DNA from: Opitutales bacterium
GTDB lineage: Bacteria > Verrucomicrobiota > Verrucomicrobiia > Opitutales > UBA2987
Direction of reading: 5' to 3'
NCBI GenBank assembly: GCA_021772535.1
Contig: JAJFLV010000190.1
Span: 1 to 35,673, forward strand
Length of the DNA: 35,673 bases
Shown here: piece after piece, positions 1-8,063 of the stretch
Position numbering within the stretch: the stretch's first letter is position 1
Layout: each line of letters begins with the position of its first letter
Notes under the pieces: model-generated
What the model was told of the DNA's origin: nothing
Database searches by the model: none
Seen by the model: only the letters and a program-made list of their open reading frames with translations
Made by a program: the position numbers and the translations under genes

Positions 1-1331
1 GGCGGGATGCTGAAGAGGCTGCCGTCGTCGAGGCGTTGGAAGAATCGGCGGTCAGGGGTGTTGTCGCCGAAGGTCCAGACCCAGCCGGGGGTGTCGCTGA
101 AGAGGAATTGCCAGCGATAGGTGCTTTCATTGAGAAAAACCCATTCCTGCAAACCGAGATCGAAGAGGAATATGACTTCGGCGGTGCTGCCGTCGAAAAC
201 GAATTGCCAGCCGTGTTCGTCATGGAAAATCCAGGGCCACTGGGAGGTGTTGTAATTGGCATACCAGGGCGACGATTTCCATCCGGGAAAGTCTGGAATA
301 TCCGTGCCGCCAAAAATATCGCTTTGGCCGGAATCGGTGACCGTTACTTGAAAGGTGCTTTCGGCGGAAAGATTGTGGGTATCGAATACGGCCAACGAGA
401 TTTCGGCTTGTCCCGTTTGGCCGGGATTGAAGTCGAGATGGATTTCACTACCTACTACCTTGGCGGTGAGAAGGGTTTCGTTGGTATTGGATACTTGAAA
501 GGAAAGAACCGCCTCCGGGGTTTCTGTAGTTGGATATATGTCGATGGTCGAAACGGTTGTGAAGGTCACAAAATGCTCCGGTAATAAGGTAGCGCTGTTA
601 TTAAAATCATCTATCGTGTAGCCGGTTAAAGGGAGGTTGTCGAAAGGCGATCCGAAAGGGAAATCGATCAGGCTTTCGATAGCGATAACCGTGGTCCCAC
701 TGGTACCGATAATTCGCCCAAAAACTGTGAACCCGCCGTTCTGATTGTCCAGGTTGGCGCTGTTATCGCCAGCATTAATAAACCATTGGTTTGTTGCGCT
801 ATCGGGATCTCCCCCGAGTTTGGCCATGGCTATTGTTCCGGGTGTATTCGAGATTCCCGGCTCGTTGACTATTGGACTTACCTCTCGCACGGGATCCAGA
901 AGAACTTCACCGACTCCCTGGTTGTTGATATACCCCCCACCCTGGATTATGAAACGGGCCGCACCTGGCAGTACTGCTGGCGAGCGATGTATAACCGTAT
1001 TATCGTAATCCCCCCCGTTGACCAAATCCAGAAAATTGGCAACGGTGACAGGCTTGTTGTAGGCTGTGTTGGCGTCGAATAACTCCAGGTCGATTTTTCC
1101 AATATTGGAATCGAATTGAACGATTTGCCCAAGGACATTGGCCAACTGAAAATGCTCCCGCAGGTCAATTACAACCGTCTGGGATGTGTCGGGATCGATT
1201 AAATCCTCGATGTCCTTAATTATAACAGGACCGGTGAACTCATCGGGCAACGTAACGATTTGAGAAAAAATACTTCCCAAAAGGAAGAAGTTGGAAAACA
1301 AAAAAACGGTAAGAAAAGATACTTGGCGCAT
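1..1331 (-). CDS. Secreted cyclophilin-type peptidyl-prolyl cis-trans isomerase with C-terminal Trp/Phe-rich module (3' end cut by window)
   Basis: Translating the minus strand from the ATG at 1331-1329 gives an open frame of about 443 codons to the window edge. The first 20 residues form a signal peptide (MRQVSFLTVFLFSNFFLLGS). A cyclophilin domain follows, with recognisable family blocks: IGKIDLELFDANTAYNKPVT, VANFLDLVNGGDYDNTVIHR, FIIQGGGY, GTIAMAKLGGDPDSATNQWF and GGFTVFGRI. These proteins isomerise Xaa-Pro bonds, here outside the cytoplasm. After a beta-rich linker (cadherin/Ig-like in appearance) comes a module of about 95 residues rich in W, F and GW/WPW motifs, which is repeated at 32934-33221. 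No good Shine-Dalgarno site precedes the start. The gene lies 54 bp downstream of the M32 peptidase in the same direction, so the two may be co-transcribed. The enzyme call is firm; the role of the C-terminal module is unknown. Confidence 0.88.
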   Translation of the reverse strand, partial: MRQVSFLTVFLFSNFFLLGSIFSQIVTLPDEFTGPVIIKDIEDLIDPDTSQTVVIDLREHFQLANVLGQIVQFDSNIGKIDLELFDANTAYNKPVTVANFLDLVNGGDYDNTVIHRSPAVLPGAARFIIQGGGYINNQGVGEVLLDPVREVSPIVNEPGISNTPGTIAMAKLGGDPDSATNQWFINAGDNSANLDNQNGGFTVFGRIIGTSGTTVIAIESLIDFPFGSPFDNLPLTGYTIDDFNNSATLLPEHFVTFTTVSTIDIYPTTETPEAVLSFQVSNTNETLLTAKVVGSEIHLDFNPGQTGQAEISLAVFDTHNLSAESTFQVTVTDSGQSDIFGGTDIPDFPGWKSSPWYANYNTSQWPWIFHDEHGWQFVFDGSTAEVIFLFDLGLQEWVFLNESTYRWQFLFSDTPGWVWTFGDNTPDRRFFQRLDDGSLFSIP

Positions 1332-1385
1332 GGTTGGTGATTTAGAGAATATCATTGAAAGTTTATTCCACCGGGGATGTTAACC

Positions 1386-2885
1386 TTAACTATAAAGGGG
1401 AAGATAGCGCTCCTTCAGGTATCGGATGAGTCCGTGGGGAGAAAGTTCCTGACCTGTAACCTGGCGGGTGAGTTCCAGAGTATCGTATTGGCGTCCCTTG
1501 CTGTGGACGTTTTCCCGCAACCATTTTACCAGTCTGCCAAATTCGCCTTTAGCGAAGTCTTCCTCAATATCGGGATGGAATTCCTTGACGGCATACCAGA
1601 GCTGGGCGGCAATCATGTTACCCAGGCAATAACTGGGAAAATACCCGAAGGCGCCACCCGACCAATGCACATCCTGCAAACAGCCCTCGACCACGGTTTT
1701 GGGTCTAATACCGATAATTTCTTCAGAGGAATCGCTCCAGGCCTCCGGTAAATCATTGACCGCCAATTCTCCGGAAAACAACTTCTTCTCAAGTTCGAAA
1801 CGCAATATAATGTGCAGATTATAAGTCACTTCATCGGAATCCACCCGGATCGGGAGGAGTTTTACGGAATTGATGGCCATGAACAGCTCCCTGCTGGTGA
1901 CATTGGCCAGTTGGGCAGGGAAATGTTCTCGAAATATGGGCTCCCAATAATCCCAGAAGGCCCGGCTGCGGCCCACCTGATTCTCCCACATCTGGCTCTG
2001 GGATTCGTGCATGGCCATGCCGACCGCTTCACTCAGACCCGTTCCCAAGTGCTCCGGAGGCAATCCTTGCTCATAAAGACCGTGGCCCGATTCGTGAATG
2101 GCGCTGAAAAGGGAATTGAGCGGATTGTCGATATCGTAGCGTGTGGTCATGCGGGTGTCCGCACCATTGCCGGAGCAAAACGGGTGCATGGAGGTATCGA
2201 TGCGTCCCCGGCTGAAATCGAAACCGATTTTTTCCGAAATTTGTCTTAGAAATTTTTCCTGACCCTCACGCGGATATCCCTTGAAAATCGAAGTATCCGG
2301 CTTAACCGGGGAATCTACGATTTGCCGGATCAATGGCAAAAGATCGACTTTGAGGAGGGTGAAAATGCGATCCACAAAAGCCGCGGTGAGCCCCGGATCA
2401 TGCTTGTCGATATGGTAATCGTAGGTTGTTTCCTCGTTGTAGCCGATAAGGATGGCTTCCTCTTTGGCCATTTCCAGCTGGCTTTGCAGGAAGGGGGCGA
2501 AGAGATAAAAATCGCCTTTTTCTTTCGCCTTGGCCCAGGCATGGTATGCCCGGCTGTCAAGAGCGGCCTTTCGGGCTACAAATTCCGGCGAAATCTTGAC
2601 TGCTCGATCGTAATTGCGGCGCGCTTCCCGTAGCACGGTCCGACACTCCGGGGAATCGGTATTCGATTCCGTTCCCAGTTCCTCCAGCCAACCGCCGATT
2701 CGCTTTTGCGTGCATTCCCGGTGGATCAATTCAGACAAAGCGGCCATTTCCTGAGCTCGCCGCTCGGCGCTGCCGGAAGGCAGGTTTACCTGTTCGTCCC
2801 ATTCCAGCAGTTCGAGGGCAGTCCTCAAACGGTTTATACGTTGTAAATCGGAGACTAAATCCTGATAGGTTTTATTTGAAATCAT
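1386..2885 (-). CDS. Thermostable carboxypeptidase 1-type metallocarboxypeptidase (M32 family)
   Basis: The 499-residue length is the family norm. The zinc motif HESGH is at residues 264-268, with the third ligand Glu at about 294 (GLSEAVGMAMHES). The M32 signatures DTRMTTRYD (about 243-251) and LQDVHWSGGAFGYFPSY (near 400) are also present. Family members remove C-terminal residues from peptides in a metal-dependent way, normally in the cytoplasm, and no signal peptide is visible. The ATG at 2885 gives the usual N-terminus, with the early LLEWD segment of the family. Upstream lies the inverted-repeat element at 2933-3210; downstream, 54 bp away, is the cyclophilin gene. Confidence 0.95.
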   Translation of the reverse strand: MISNKTYQDLVSDLQRINRLRTALELLEWDEQVNLPSGSAERRAQEMAALSELIHRECTQKRIGGWLEELGTESNTDSPECRTVLREARRNYDRAVKISPEFVARKAALDSRAYHAWAKAKEKGDFYLFAPFLQSQLEMAKEEAILIGYNEETTYDYHIDKHDPGLTAAFVDRIFTLLKVDLLPLIRQIVDSPVKPDTSIFKGYPREGQEKFLRQISEKIGFDFSRGRIDTSMHPFCSGNGADTRMTTRYDIDNPLNSLFSAIHESGHGLYEQGLPPEHLGTGLSEAVGMAMHESQSQMWENQVGRSRAFWDYWEPIFREHFPAQLANVTSRELFMAINSVKLLPIRVDSDEVTYNLHIILRFELEKKLFSGELAVNDLPEAWSDSSEEIIGIRPKTVVEGCLQDVHWSGGAFGYFPSYCLGNMIAAQLWYAVKEFHPDIEEDFAKGEFGRLVKWLRENVHSKGRQYDTLELTRQVTGQELSPHGLIRYLKERYLPLYS

Positions 2886-2932
2886 GCCCGAAGTATTTTA
2901 AGCCTCAAATGGAGGGCAAACACATAAATGAC

Positions 2933-3210
2933 TAGAACCTATCTCAAATTCGATGATGATGATGCAGAGAGCAATTATGCGTTTTGAGCAAGGCGCGACG
3001 AGGCTTGCCGGGCTGGCAGCCCTGCTGCCCCGTCGGAACGCCGCTCAAATACATAACTGCCTCTGTCCAAAGGATTTGTGCGCCACGGCAGCACCTGCGG
3101 CGTTGGTTTGCGCCCGAGGGGCGTCCAGCCCATCCGGGCGCAAAGCCGCCTGGCATCTGCCACCGTGGCGCTACAAACATCATTCATCTGCGATTTTGAG
3201 ATAGGTTCTA
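2933..3210. mobile_element. MITE-like inverted-repeat element carrying a GC-rich insert ('filled' form)
   Basis: The left end TAGAACCTATCTCAAATTCG (2933-2952) and the right end (3191-3210) are inverted copies differing at one of 20 bases. Both outer ends are TA, as left by TA-targeting elements of the IS630/Tc1 type. The inner flanks, about 2953-2980 and 3178-3190, match the interior of the 72-bp copy at 28661-28732. Here they are separated by about 200 bp of GC-rich sequence with several internal inverted repeats, such as the CCGGGCTGGCAGCCC-type arms near 3008-3030 and TTTGCGCCCG...CGGGCGCAAA at about 3108-3144. No convincing coding sequence is visible. The element fills the gap between the M32 gene and ribH. 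Confidence 0.7.
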
Positions 3211-3302
3211 TAAAAGTTGCAAACAACCCGCCGGGCTGAATTCCCTTTGACTTGGCTGGCGCGGTGGGCATAAGTACCCTGAGTAAATAATCTTGATCGG
3301 AA

Positions 3303-3851
3303 ATGAGTACTGATTCACCAGAAAAATTGAAGGGAAAAGTCGAAGGATTTAAGTTCGGTATTGTGGCCGCACGCTACAATGCGGAGTACTCAGATGCTTT
3401 GCTCGAATCAGTGGTCGATAACCTGAAGTCGGCGGGAGTTTCACCGGAAGATATCGAATGCGTCCGGGTAACCGGATCACACGAAATTCCCTTTGCCGTT
3501 TACATGTTGGCGGAAATCGATGAGCACGATTGCCTGATCGCTCTTGGCGTCCTCATCGGCGGCGACACCCAGCACCACATTATGGTGGGGTCTAATGCCG
3601 GCCTGGAATTGCTCCGTATCTCCAGCGATTGCCAGATGCCGGTGATCAATGGCCTCATTGTAGCGGAAACCCGGGAGCAGGCCGAGGCTCGCACCTGCGG
3701 CTCCATCAACCGGGGAAGGGAATTTGCCCAGGCCGCGGTTGAAATGGCCTCGCTACGCAAGAGGCTGGTGGAACGGTTGAATAGTTTTGGCTCTATTGGA
3801 AAGGCAATTCACGAGGATGGGGAAGAGGGCTCTGATTCCTGGAAACCCTGA
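3303..3851 (+). CDS. ribH: 6,7-dimethyl-8-ribityllumazine synthase
   Basis: It condenses 5-amino-6-ribitylamino-uracil with 3,4-dihydroxy-2-butanone 4-phosphate in the penultimate step of riboflavin synthesis. The family blocks are in order: FGIVAARYNAEYSDALLES, VRVTGSHEIPFAVYML (substrate loop), ALGVLIGGDTQHH (equivalent to the GxVIRGDTPHFD loop with its catalytic His), PVINGLIVAETREQAEAR and NRGREFAQAAVEMASL. The 182 residues exceed the usual 155 or so because of short extensions at both ends. Some active-site loop residues differ (IGGDTQHH rather than IRGDTPHF). It starts a run with nusB, 15 bp downstream, a common ribH-nusB arrangement. Confidence 0.93.
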   Translation: MSTDSPEKLKGKVEGFKFGIVAARYNAEYSDALLESVVDNLKSAGVSPEDIECVRVTGSHEIPFAVYMLAEIDEHDCLIALGVLIGGDTQHHIMVGSNAGLELLRISSDCQMPVINGLIVAETREQAEARTCGSINRGREFAQAAVEMASLRKRLVERLNSFGSIGKAIHEDGEEGSDSWKP

Positions 3852-3866
3852 CCGTTTGAATTCATC

Positions 3867-4304
3867 GTGAGCACACGACGGGACAACCGGATTGCCGCAG
3901 TGCAATTCCTTTACATGTGGGACATCAACCCCTCGAACAAAATCGAGGTGGATTTAGCGCGGTTTTTCGGTGAACAGGAAAAACCGAGGGATTATTACGA
4001 ATTTTCCGAAGAGTTGATTCTGGGAGTCCAGGAAAATATTGAGGAGGTTGACAGTATTATACTAGAGTATACCCAAAACTGGGACTTCAAGCGTATCGCC
4101 AAGATCGATTTGGCTATTCTCCGTTTGGCCATTTTCGAAATGCTCCACCGCCACGACGTCCCGCCCATTGTATCCATCAATGAAGCCATTGACTTAAGCA
4201 AAATTTTTTCCATCGAAGATTCCAAACGATTCATCAACGGGATTCTCGACGAGTTCAAACTGAAACTGCAGCGTCCCCTGCGGGAAGCCTCGCCGGATGG
4301 GTAG
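3867..4304 (+). CDS. nusB: Transcription antitermination factor NusB
   Basis: NusB binds boxA RNA together with NusE (S10) and supports rRNA antitermination. The 145-residue all-helical protein shows the N-terminal RRDNRIAAVQFLYMWDI block and the C-terminal block IDLAILRLAIFEMLHRHDVP followed by INEAIDLSKIFSIEDSKRFI and NGILDEF, which is highly characteristic. It starts at GTG 3867; no in-frame ATG nearby would preserve the RRxNR motif. The gene sits 15 bp after ribH and 37 bp before ftsY, so it is probably in one operon with both. Confidence 0.94.
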   Translation: MSTRRDNRIAAVQFLYMWDINPSNKIEVDLARFFGEQEKPRDYYEFSEELILGVQENIEEVDSIILEYTQNWDFKRIAKIDLAILRLAIFEMLHRHDVPPIVSINEAIDLSKIFSIEDSKRFINGILDEFKLKLQRPLREASPDG

Positions 4305-4341
4305 GCGGGAAGTGGAAGAGACTGCTTGCCATAGTTGAAAG

Positions 4342-5271
4342 ATGAAATCCCTTTTTTCAAAATTCAGGGAGGGCCTGAAGCGGACGACTCCAACTTTTCA
4401 CCGGATATTTGGTGAAAGCGGGGGTATTTTCGGGAGCAAGACCCTGGACGCGGCTTCCTTGGAGGAGTTGGAGGAAGCTCTCTACGGGGCGGATTTCGGG
4501 GTGGAAACAACGGCAGAAATCCTGGAGGAAATCAAAACTGCCCTTAAAAAGGACAAGGAACTGCTCGGGCTTGAAGCGGCCCGCATCGGAGCTACCGTTC
4601 TGAAAAGAACCTTGCAGGGATCTGAGGGGCGCCTGGAGCCCAGCGGACACATCCCGGAAGTCATCTGCCTGGTGGGGATAAATGGTTCGGGCAAAACGAC
4701 TACTGCAGCCAAGCTGGCTCATCTATTTGACAGAGAGGGACGCAGCACGCTCTTGGGAGCCTGTGACACTTTTCGAGCCGCCGCCAATGAACAGATTAAG
4801 ACCTGGGCCGAACGATTGCAGATCGACTTGGTGGCCAGCCATCACGGAGCCGATGCCGGGGCGGTCGCTTTCGACGCCTATCAGGCGGCGGCCAGCCGAA
4901 ACCGGCAAATCCTCGTCCTCGATACAGCGGGCCGGTTGCATACCAAGGCCAATCTGATGGAGGAATTGAAAAAGATCCGCCGCGTCCTGCAAAAATTGAA
5001 TGGGACCGCTCCCCACCACAGTTGGCTGGTGGTCGATGGCAGCCTGGGAACAAACTCAATCGAACAGGCCCGGGTCTTCCACCGGGATTTCGGTTTGAGC
5101 GGGCTTATCATAACAAAGCTTGACGGGACCAGCCGGGGCGGCGCTCTGGCCGGGATTTTCCAAGAGCTGAAATTGCCCATTTACTTCGTGGGAATGGGCG
5201 AACAGCCGGAGGATTTGCAGCCCTTTTCGGTGGACACTTATGCCAACGCCATTTTTGGTCTGGAAGAGTAA
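4342..5271 (+). CDS. ftsY: Signal recognition particle receptor FtsY
   Basis: This SRP-family GTPase docks SRP-ribosome complexes at the membrane. The 309-residue protein has an N-domain (1-100), then the P-loop GINGSGKT (112-119), the DTFRAAANEQIKTWAER motif, the G3 motif DTAGRLHTKANLMEEL and the G4 motif TKLDGTSRGG. A C-terminal FVGMGEQPEDLQPF block completes it. It lacks the long acidic A-domain of E. coli FtsY, as many bacteria do. The usually conserved LDATTGQN segment reads VVDGSLGTN here, an uncommon variant. Its stop codon overlaps the aroB start by one base (TAATG). Confidence 0.95.
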   Translation: MKSLFSKFREGLKRTTPTFHRIFGESGGIFGSKTLDAASLEELEEALYGADFGVETTAEILEEIKTALKKDKELLGLEAARIGATVLKRTLQGSEGRLEPSGHIPEVICLVGINGSGKTTTAAKLAHLFDREGRSTLLGACDTFRAAANEQIKTWAERLQIDLVASHHGADAGAVAFDAYQAAASRNRQILVLDTAGRLHTKANLMEELKKIRRVLQKLNGTAPHHSWLVVDGSLGTNSIEQARVFHRDFGLSGLIITKLDGTSRGGALAGIFQELKLPIYFVGMGEQPEDLQPFSVDTYANAIFGLEE

Positions 5272-6365
5272 TGAGTGAATTGCTGAAAGTAGAACTGGGC
5301 AAAAGAAGCTATCCCATTCATTTCGGCGATGGCGTGGCCGATAAGCTGCGCCGGGATATCGCTTCGCTCAGAGCTGCAGGCCGCATGGTGGCTGCCATTA
5401 CAGACCAGAATATAAAAAAAAGACAAAGTGATTTTCTTTCCAGTCTTGGCACCGATTTGCCTCTTCTGGCACTGCCGGCGGGTGAAAAGACAAAATCTTT
5501 TACCCATCTGGAGGAAATTTGCGAATTTCTGGCCCTGAAAGGACTCGACCGGAGCGGTTGTCTATTTGCCATAGGTGGAGGTGTGGTGGGAGATCTGGCC
5601 GGTTTTGCTGCGGCCAGTTATTTACGAGGCATCGATTTTCATCAAATACCGACGACTCTGCTGGCCATGGTGGACAGTTCGGTAGGGGGGAAAACAGGAG
5701 TCAATCTGTCGGCTGGAAAAAATTTGGCCGGAGCGTTCCATCAACCCAAAGCCGTGTATATCGATACCTCTTTGCTGGAAACGCTCCCACCGAGGGAGTT
5801 TGCCGCCGGTATGGCCGAAGTGATCAAAACTGCCCTCCTGGCTGACCGTTCTTTATTCGAGCATCTGCAATCTGAAGATAAACTGGATCCCGGCAGTCCG
5901 CAATTACCTGGGATCATTCGCCGATGCTGCGAAATCAAGGCCGGAATAGTGGCGGAAGACGAAGAAGAGAGAGCCGCCCAAGGCGGTCGCGCCCTTCTTA
6001 ATCTGGGGCACACTTTCGCTCATGCCATTGAGACCGTAACCGGCTATGGCAGTTACCTGCATGGAGAGGCAGTCGCAGTGGGTCTGGTCCTGGCCGCACG
6101 TTTATCGCAAAAACTTGGTCAAATCAATGAAAGTGAGGTTGCTGCAATTCGGAAGGCGTTGGTTGCCTGCGATTTGCCGGTTCGATTGACCAGCCCCTTA
6201 TCGGTATCGGCCCTCTGCCAGGCGATGAAACGGGACAAAAAAGTCCGAGGAGGCGATGTGCGGTTTGTCCTCCTTTCGAGTATCGGAAAAGCGGAAACGG
6301 CGAACCGGATTCCCGAAGAATCCTGGCGAGAATTGTGGGTTGAAGCCGGGGCCGAAAACAGCTAG
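5271..6365 (+). CDS. aroB: 3-dehydroquinate synthase
   Basis: AroB converts DAHP to 3-dehydroquinate, the second step of the shikimate pathway, using NAD and a divalent metal. The 364-residue length is typical. Visible motifs are GGGVVGDLAGFAAASYLRGI (NAD and active-site loop), QIPTTLLAMVDSSVGGKTGV, the phosphate-binding region, and the metal-ligand segments NLGHTFAHAIE and LHGEAVAVG. The start overlaps the ftsY stop by one base, so the two are probably translationally coupled. Its TAG stop codon is also the first three bases of a sequence resembling the end of the inverted-repeat element (6363-6388), so the last codons of the gene may have been set by an insertion. Confidence 0.95.
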   Translation: MSELLKVELGKRSYPIHFGDGVADKLRRDIASLRAAGRMVAAITDQNIKKRQSDFLSSLGTDLPLLALPAGEKTKSFTHLEEICEFLALKGLDRSGCLFAIGGGVVGDLAGFAAASYLRGIDFHQIPTTLLAMVDSSVGGKTGVNLSAGKNLAGAFHQPKAVYIDTSLLETLPPREFAAGMAEVIKTALLADRSLFEHLQSEDKLDPGSPQLPGIIRRCCEIKAGIVAEDEEERAAQGGRALLNLGHTFAHAIETVTGYGSYLHGEAVAVGLVLAARLSQKLGQINESEVAAIRKALVACDLPVRLTSPLSVSALCQAMKRDKKVRGGDVRFVLLSSIGKAETANRIPEESWRELWVEAGAENS

Positions 6366-6388
6366 AACCTACTCCAAAAATGCGGATG
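6363..6388. repeat. Solitary, diverged end of the inverted-repeat element
   Basis: TAGAACCTA followed by CTCCAAAAATGCGGATG matches the outer end and first interior bases of the element at 2933-3210 (as read inward from its right end) at about 19 of 26 positions. The first nine bases are identical. No matching right-hand end was found before the gene at 6423. It may be a decayed or partial copy. Chance similarity is possible for the inner part but less likely for the outer nine bases, which again begin with TA. Confidence 0.4.
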
Positions 6389-6422
6389 CGCCTTTACCGC
6401 TCATCCACCCAGAATTAATAAC

Positions 6423-7067
6423 ATGGCCGGATTTGACGAAAATATTGTACGAGAGTACTTTGAGCTGCACGGATTCCTGGTGCGTCAATTGCGCAAATAC
6501 CAAGTGCAATCCCGTAAAAAACTGGCCGAGGAGGAGATCGACTTGCTGGTTTACAACCCTGCCTTCGTGAAGGGTGAAAGGCCTCCGGAGTTTCTTCTTT
6601 TTTCGAGCGAACTGCCCTATATTCACCGGGCCATTGTTGTGGTCAAAGGATGGCACTCGACCCTTCGGTTCAATCCTTCCATCTTGAAAAGCAGCTCGGA
6701 GATTTTCCGTTTTCTGGAACGGACGGTATTGAAAAAAGCCGAGCAATTCTTCCATGTCGATTCCGAAGATTTGGGAAACGCGGCTGAAATGCTAAAGATC
6801 CTCGTTTTGCCAGGCCTGCCCACGGCCGAACCTCACCGTTCGGAGAGCATTCGACTATTGAAAGAGCATGGTGTGGACGGCATTATCTCCTTTCGCTCCA
6901 TGCTCCAGGATATTTTGAAAAAGGTGGAAACCAATTTGAACTATCAAAAATCCGACACCCTGCAAATCCTGCGAATATTAAAAAACTACGATCTGGTCAA
7001 AGATCCTCAAATGGAGTTGTTCGGCACAGGGCCTTCCGGGAAGCAGCGAAAAGAACCTCCGTCATGA
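6423..7067 (+). CDS. Conserved-looking hypothetical protein, possibly restriction-endonuclease-like fold
   Basis: I do not recognise this 214-residue protein. It has no signal peptide or membrane segment. The N-terminal part (about 5-80) has a helix (ENIVREYFELHGFLVRQL), then EEEIDLLVYNP and, after a spacer, AIVVVKGWHS. That order (Glu helix, Asp40 on a strand, Lys75 on a later strand) is reminiscent of PD-(D/E)XK folds, but the acidic residue of the ExK half is missing (VVK). The C-terminal half is helical. The stop overlaps the pdxA start by 4 bp (ATGA), so it belongs to the aroB-pdxA transcription unit. Coding is well supported by the tight overlap and lack of competing frames; function is unknown. 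Confidence 0.75.
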   Translation: MAGFDENIVREYFELHGFLVRQLRKYQVQSRKKLAEEEIDLLVYNPAFVKGERPPEFLLFSSELPYIHRAIVVVKGWHSTLRFNPSILKSSSEIFRFLERTVLKKAEQFFHVDSEDLGNAAEMLKILVLPGLPTAEPHRSESIRLLKEHGVDGIISFRSMLQDILKKVETNLNYQKSDTLQILRILKNYDLVKDPQMELFGTGPSGKQRKEPPS

Positions 7068-7999
7068 AAAGGATCGCCATAACCTGCGGAGATCCCGCCG
7101 GTGTCGGCCCCGAAGTAATCGCTTCCTGGCTGGATTTTAATAAGGCTAAAGCCCCGGGGATTATTTTGCTGGGACCCCAAAGGTGGTTGCACAGTTTGAG
7201 GAATTCACACCCTGTCGAGGGTGTGCCGGTGGGATCACCGGATTACCGGATAACGCCTGGACAACCTGACGTTACCGGAGCCCGAGTAGCTTTGGAAGCG
7301 CTGGAAAAAGCCGCCCAAGGTTGCCGCGAAGGACTTTTCGATGCGGTTGTGACCGGTCCCATCAGCAAGGAATGGATGAAAAAAGCAGGATTCGCTTTTG
7401 CCGGGCATACGGAATTTTTTGGTGCTCGATGGGGGGAAAGTCCGGTCATGGCATTTGCCGGGGGGAAAATGAGAGTTATCCTGGCCACACGCCATCTTCC
7501 TCTCCGGGAAGTAAGTTCCCATCTGACTTGGGATGTCCTGGAAAAAGCCATGCAGGAGGCGGAGCGCCTGGCCCAGGCACTAGGAGCGGCCACCCCGCGG
7601 ATTGGCGTTTGCGGGCTTAATCCGCACGCCGGCGAAAATGGAATTTTGGGAACAGAGGAGAGTAATATCTTCAATCCGATATTGGACCGCTTGCGCTCAC
7701 AAATTCCAGGAATTTCATCCTGCCAACCGGCGGATACCTTATTTTGGCGACACCTCCAGGGCGAGTTCGATGTCGTGGTGGCTCTTTATCACGATCAAGG
7801 GCTGGCCCCGCTCAAAGTGGTCGATTTTCATGAAACGGTGAACATAACGCTGGGCCTTCCCTGGGTGCGAACCAGCACTGCGCACGGCACCGCTTTTTCA
7901 ATCGCTGGAGAGGGAGCAGCAGACTCCACCAGCATAGGAAACGCAATTAAAATGGCGCGCCGGTTGTCGGCGGGGAAAGTCCACTCCGTTCCGCTGTAA
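7064..7999 (+). CDS. pdxA: 4-hydroxythreonine-4-phosphate dehydrogenase
   Basis: PdxA oxidises 4-phosphohydroxy-L-threonine in the DXP-dependent route to pyridoxal phosphate. The 311 residues are slightly short for the family. Motifs in order are ITCGDPAGVGPEVIA at the N-terminus, VTGPISKEWMKKAGFAFAGH then TEFF, GLNPHAGENGILGTEE, VVALYHDQGLAPLKVVDF (metal and substrate residues) and LPWVRTSTAHGTAFSIAGEG. All key blocks are intact. It overlaps the preceding gene by 4 bp. The intergenic sequence to iscA (64 bp) contains a T-run (8010-8018) but no clear stem before it. Confidence 0.95.
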   Translation: MKRIAITCGDPAGVGPEVIASWLDFNKAKAPGIILLGPQRWLHSLRNSHPVEGVPVGSPDYRITPGQPDVTGARVALEALEKAAQGCREGLFDAVVTGPISKEWMKKAGFAFAGHTEFFGARWGESPVMAFAGGKMRVILATRHLPLREVSSHLTWDVLEKAMQEAERLAQALGAATPRIGVCGLNPHAGENGILGTEESNIFNPILDRLRSQIPGISSCQPADTLFWRHLQGEFDVVVALYHDQGLAPLKVVDFHETVNITLGLPWVRTSTAHGTAFSIAGEGAADSTSIGNAIKMARRLSAGKVHSVPL

Positions 8000-8063
8000 C
8001 ATGAGTTGCAATTTTTTTTTCCAAAAGTTATAGTGACGGATTAATTTGCATTGATATTGAATT

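Noticed and set aside
36-584. Plus-strand open frame at the left edge
   Set aside because: It is antisense to the cyclophilin gene, whose minus-strand frame has a signal peptide and clear family motifs.
2944-3271. Several overlapping open frames on both strands, rich in Arg/Gly/Pro
   Set aside because: They lie in the GC-rich core of the inverted-repeat element, overlap one another, and lack ribosome sites and recognisable domains.
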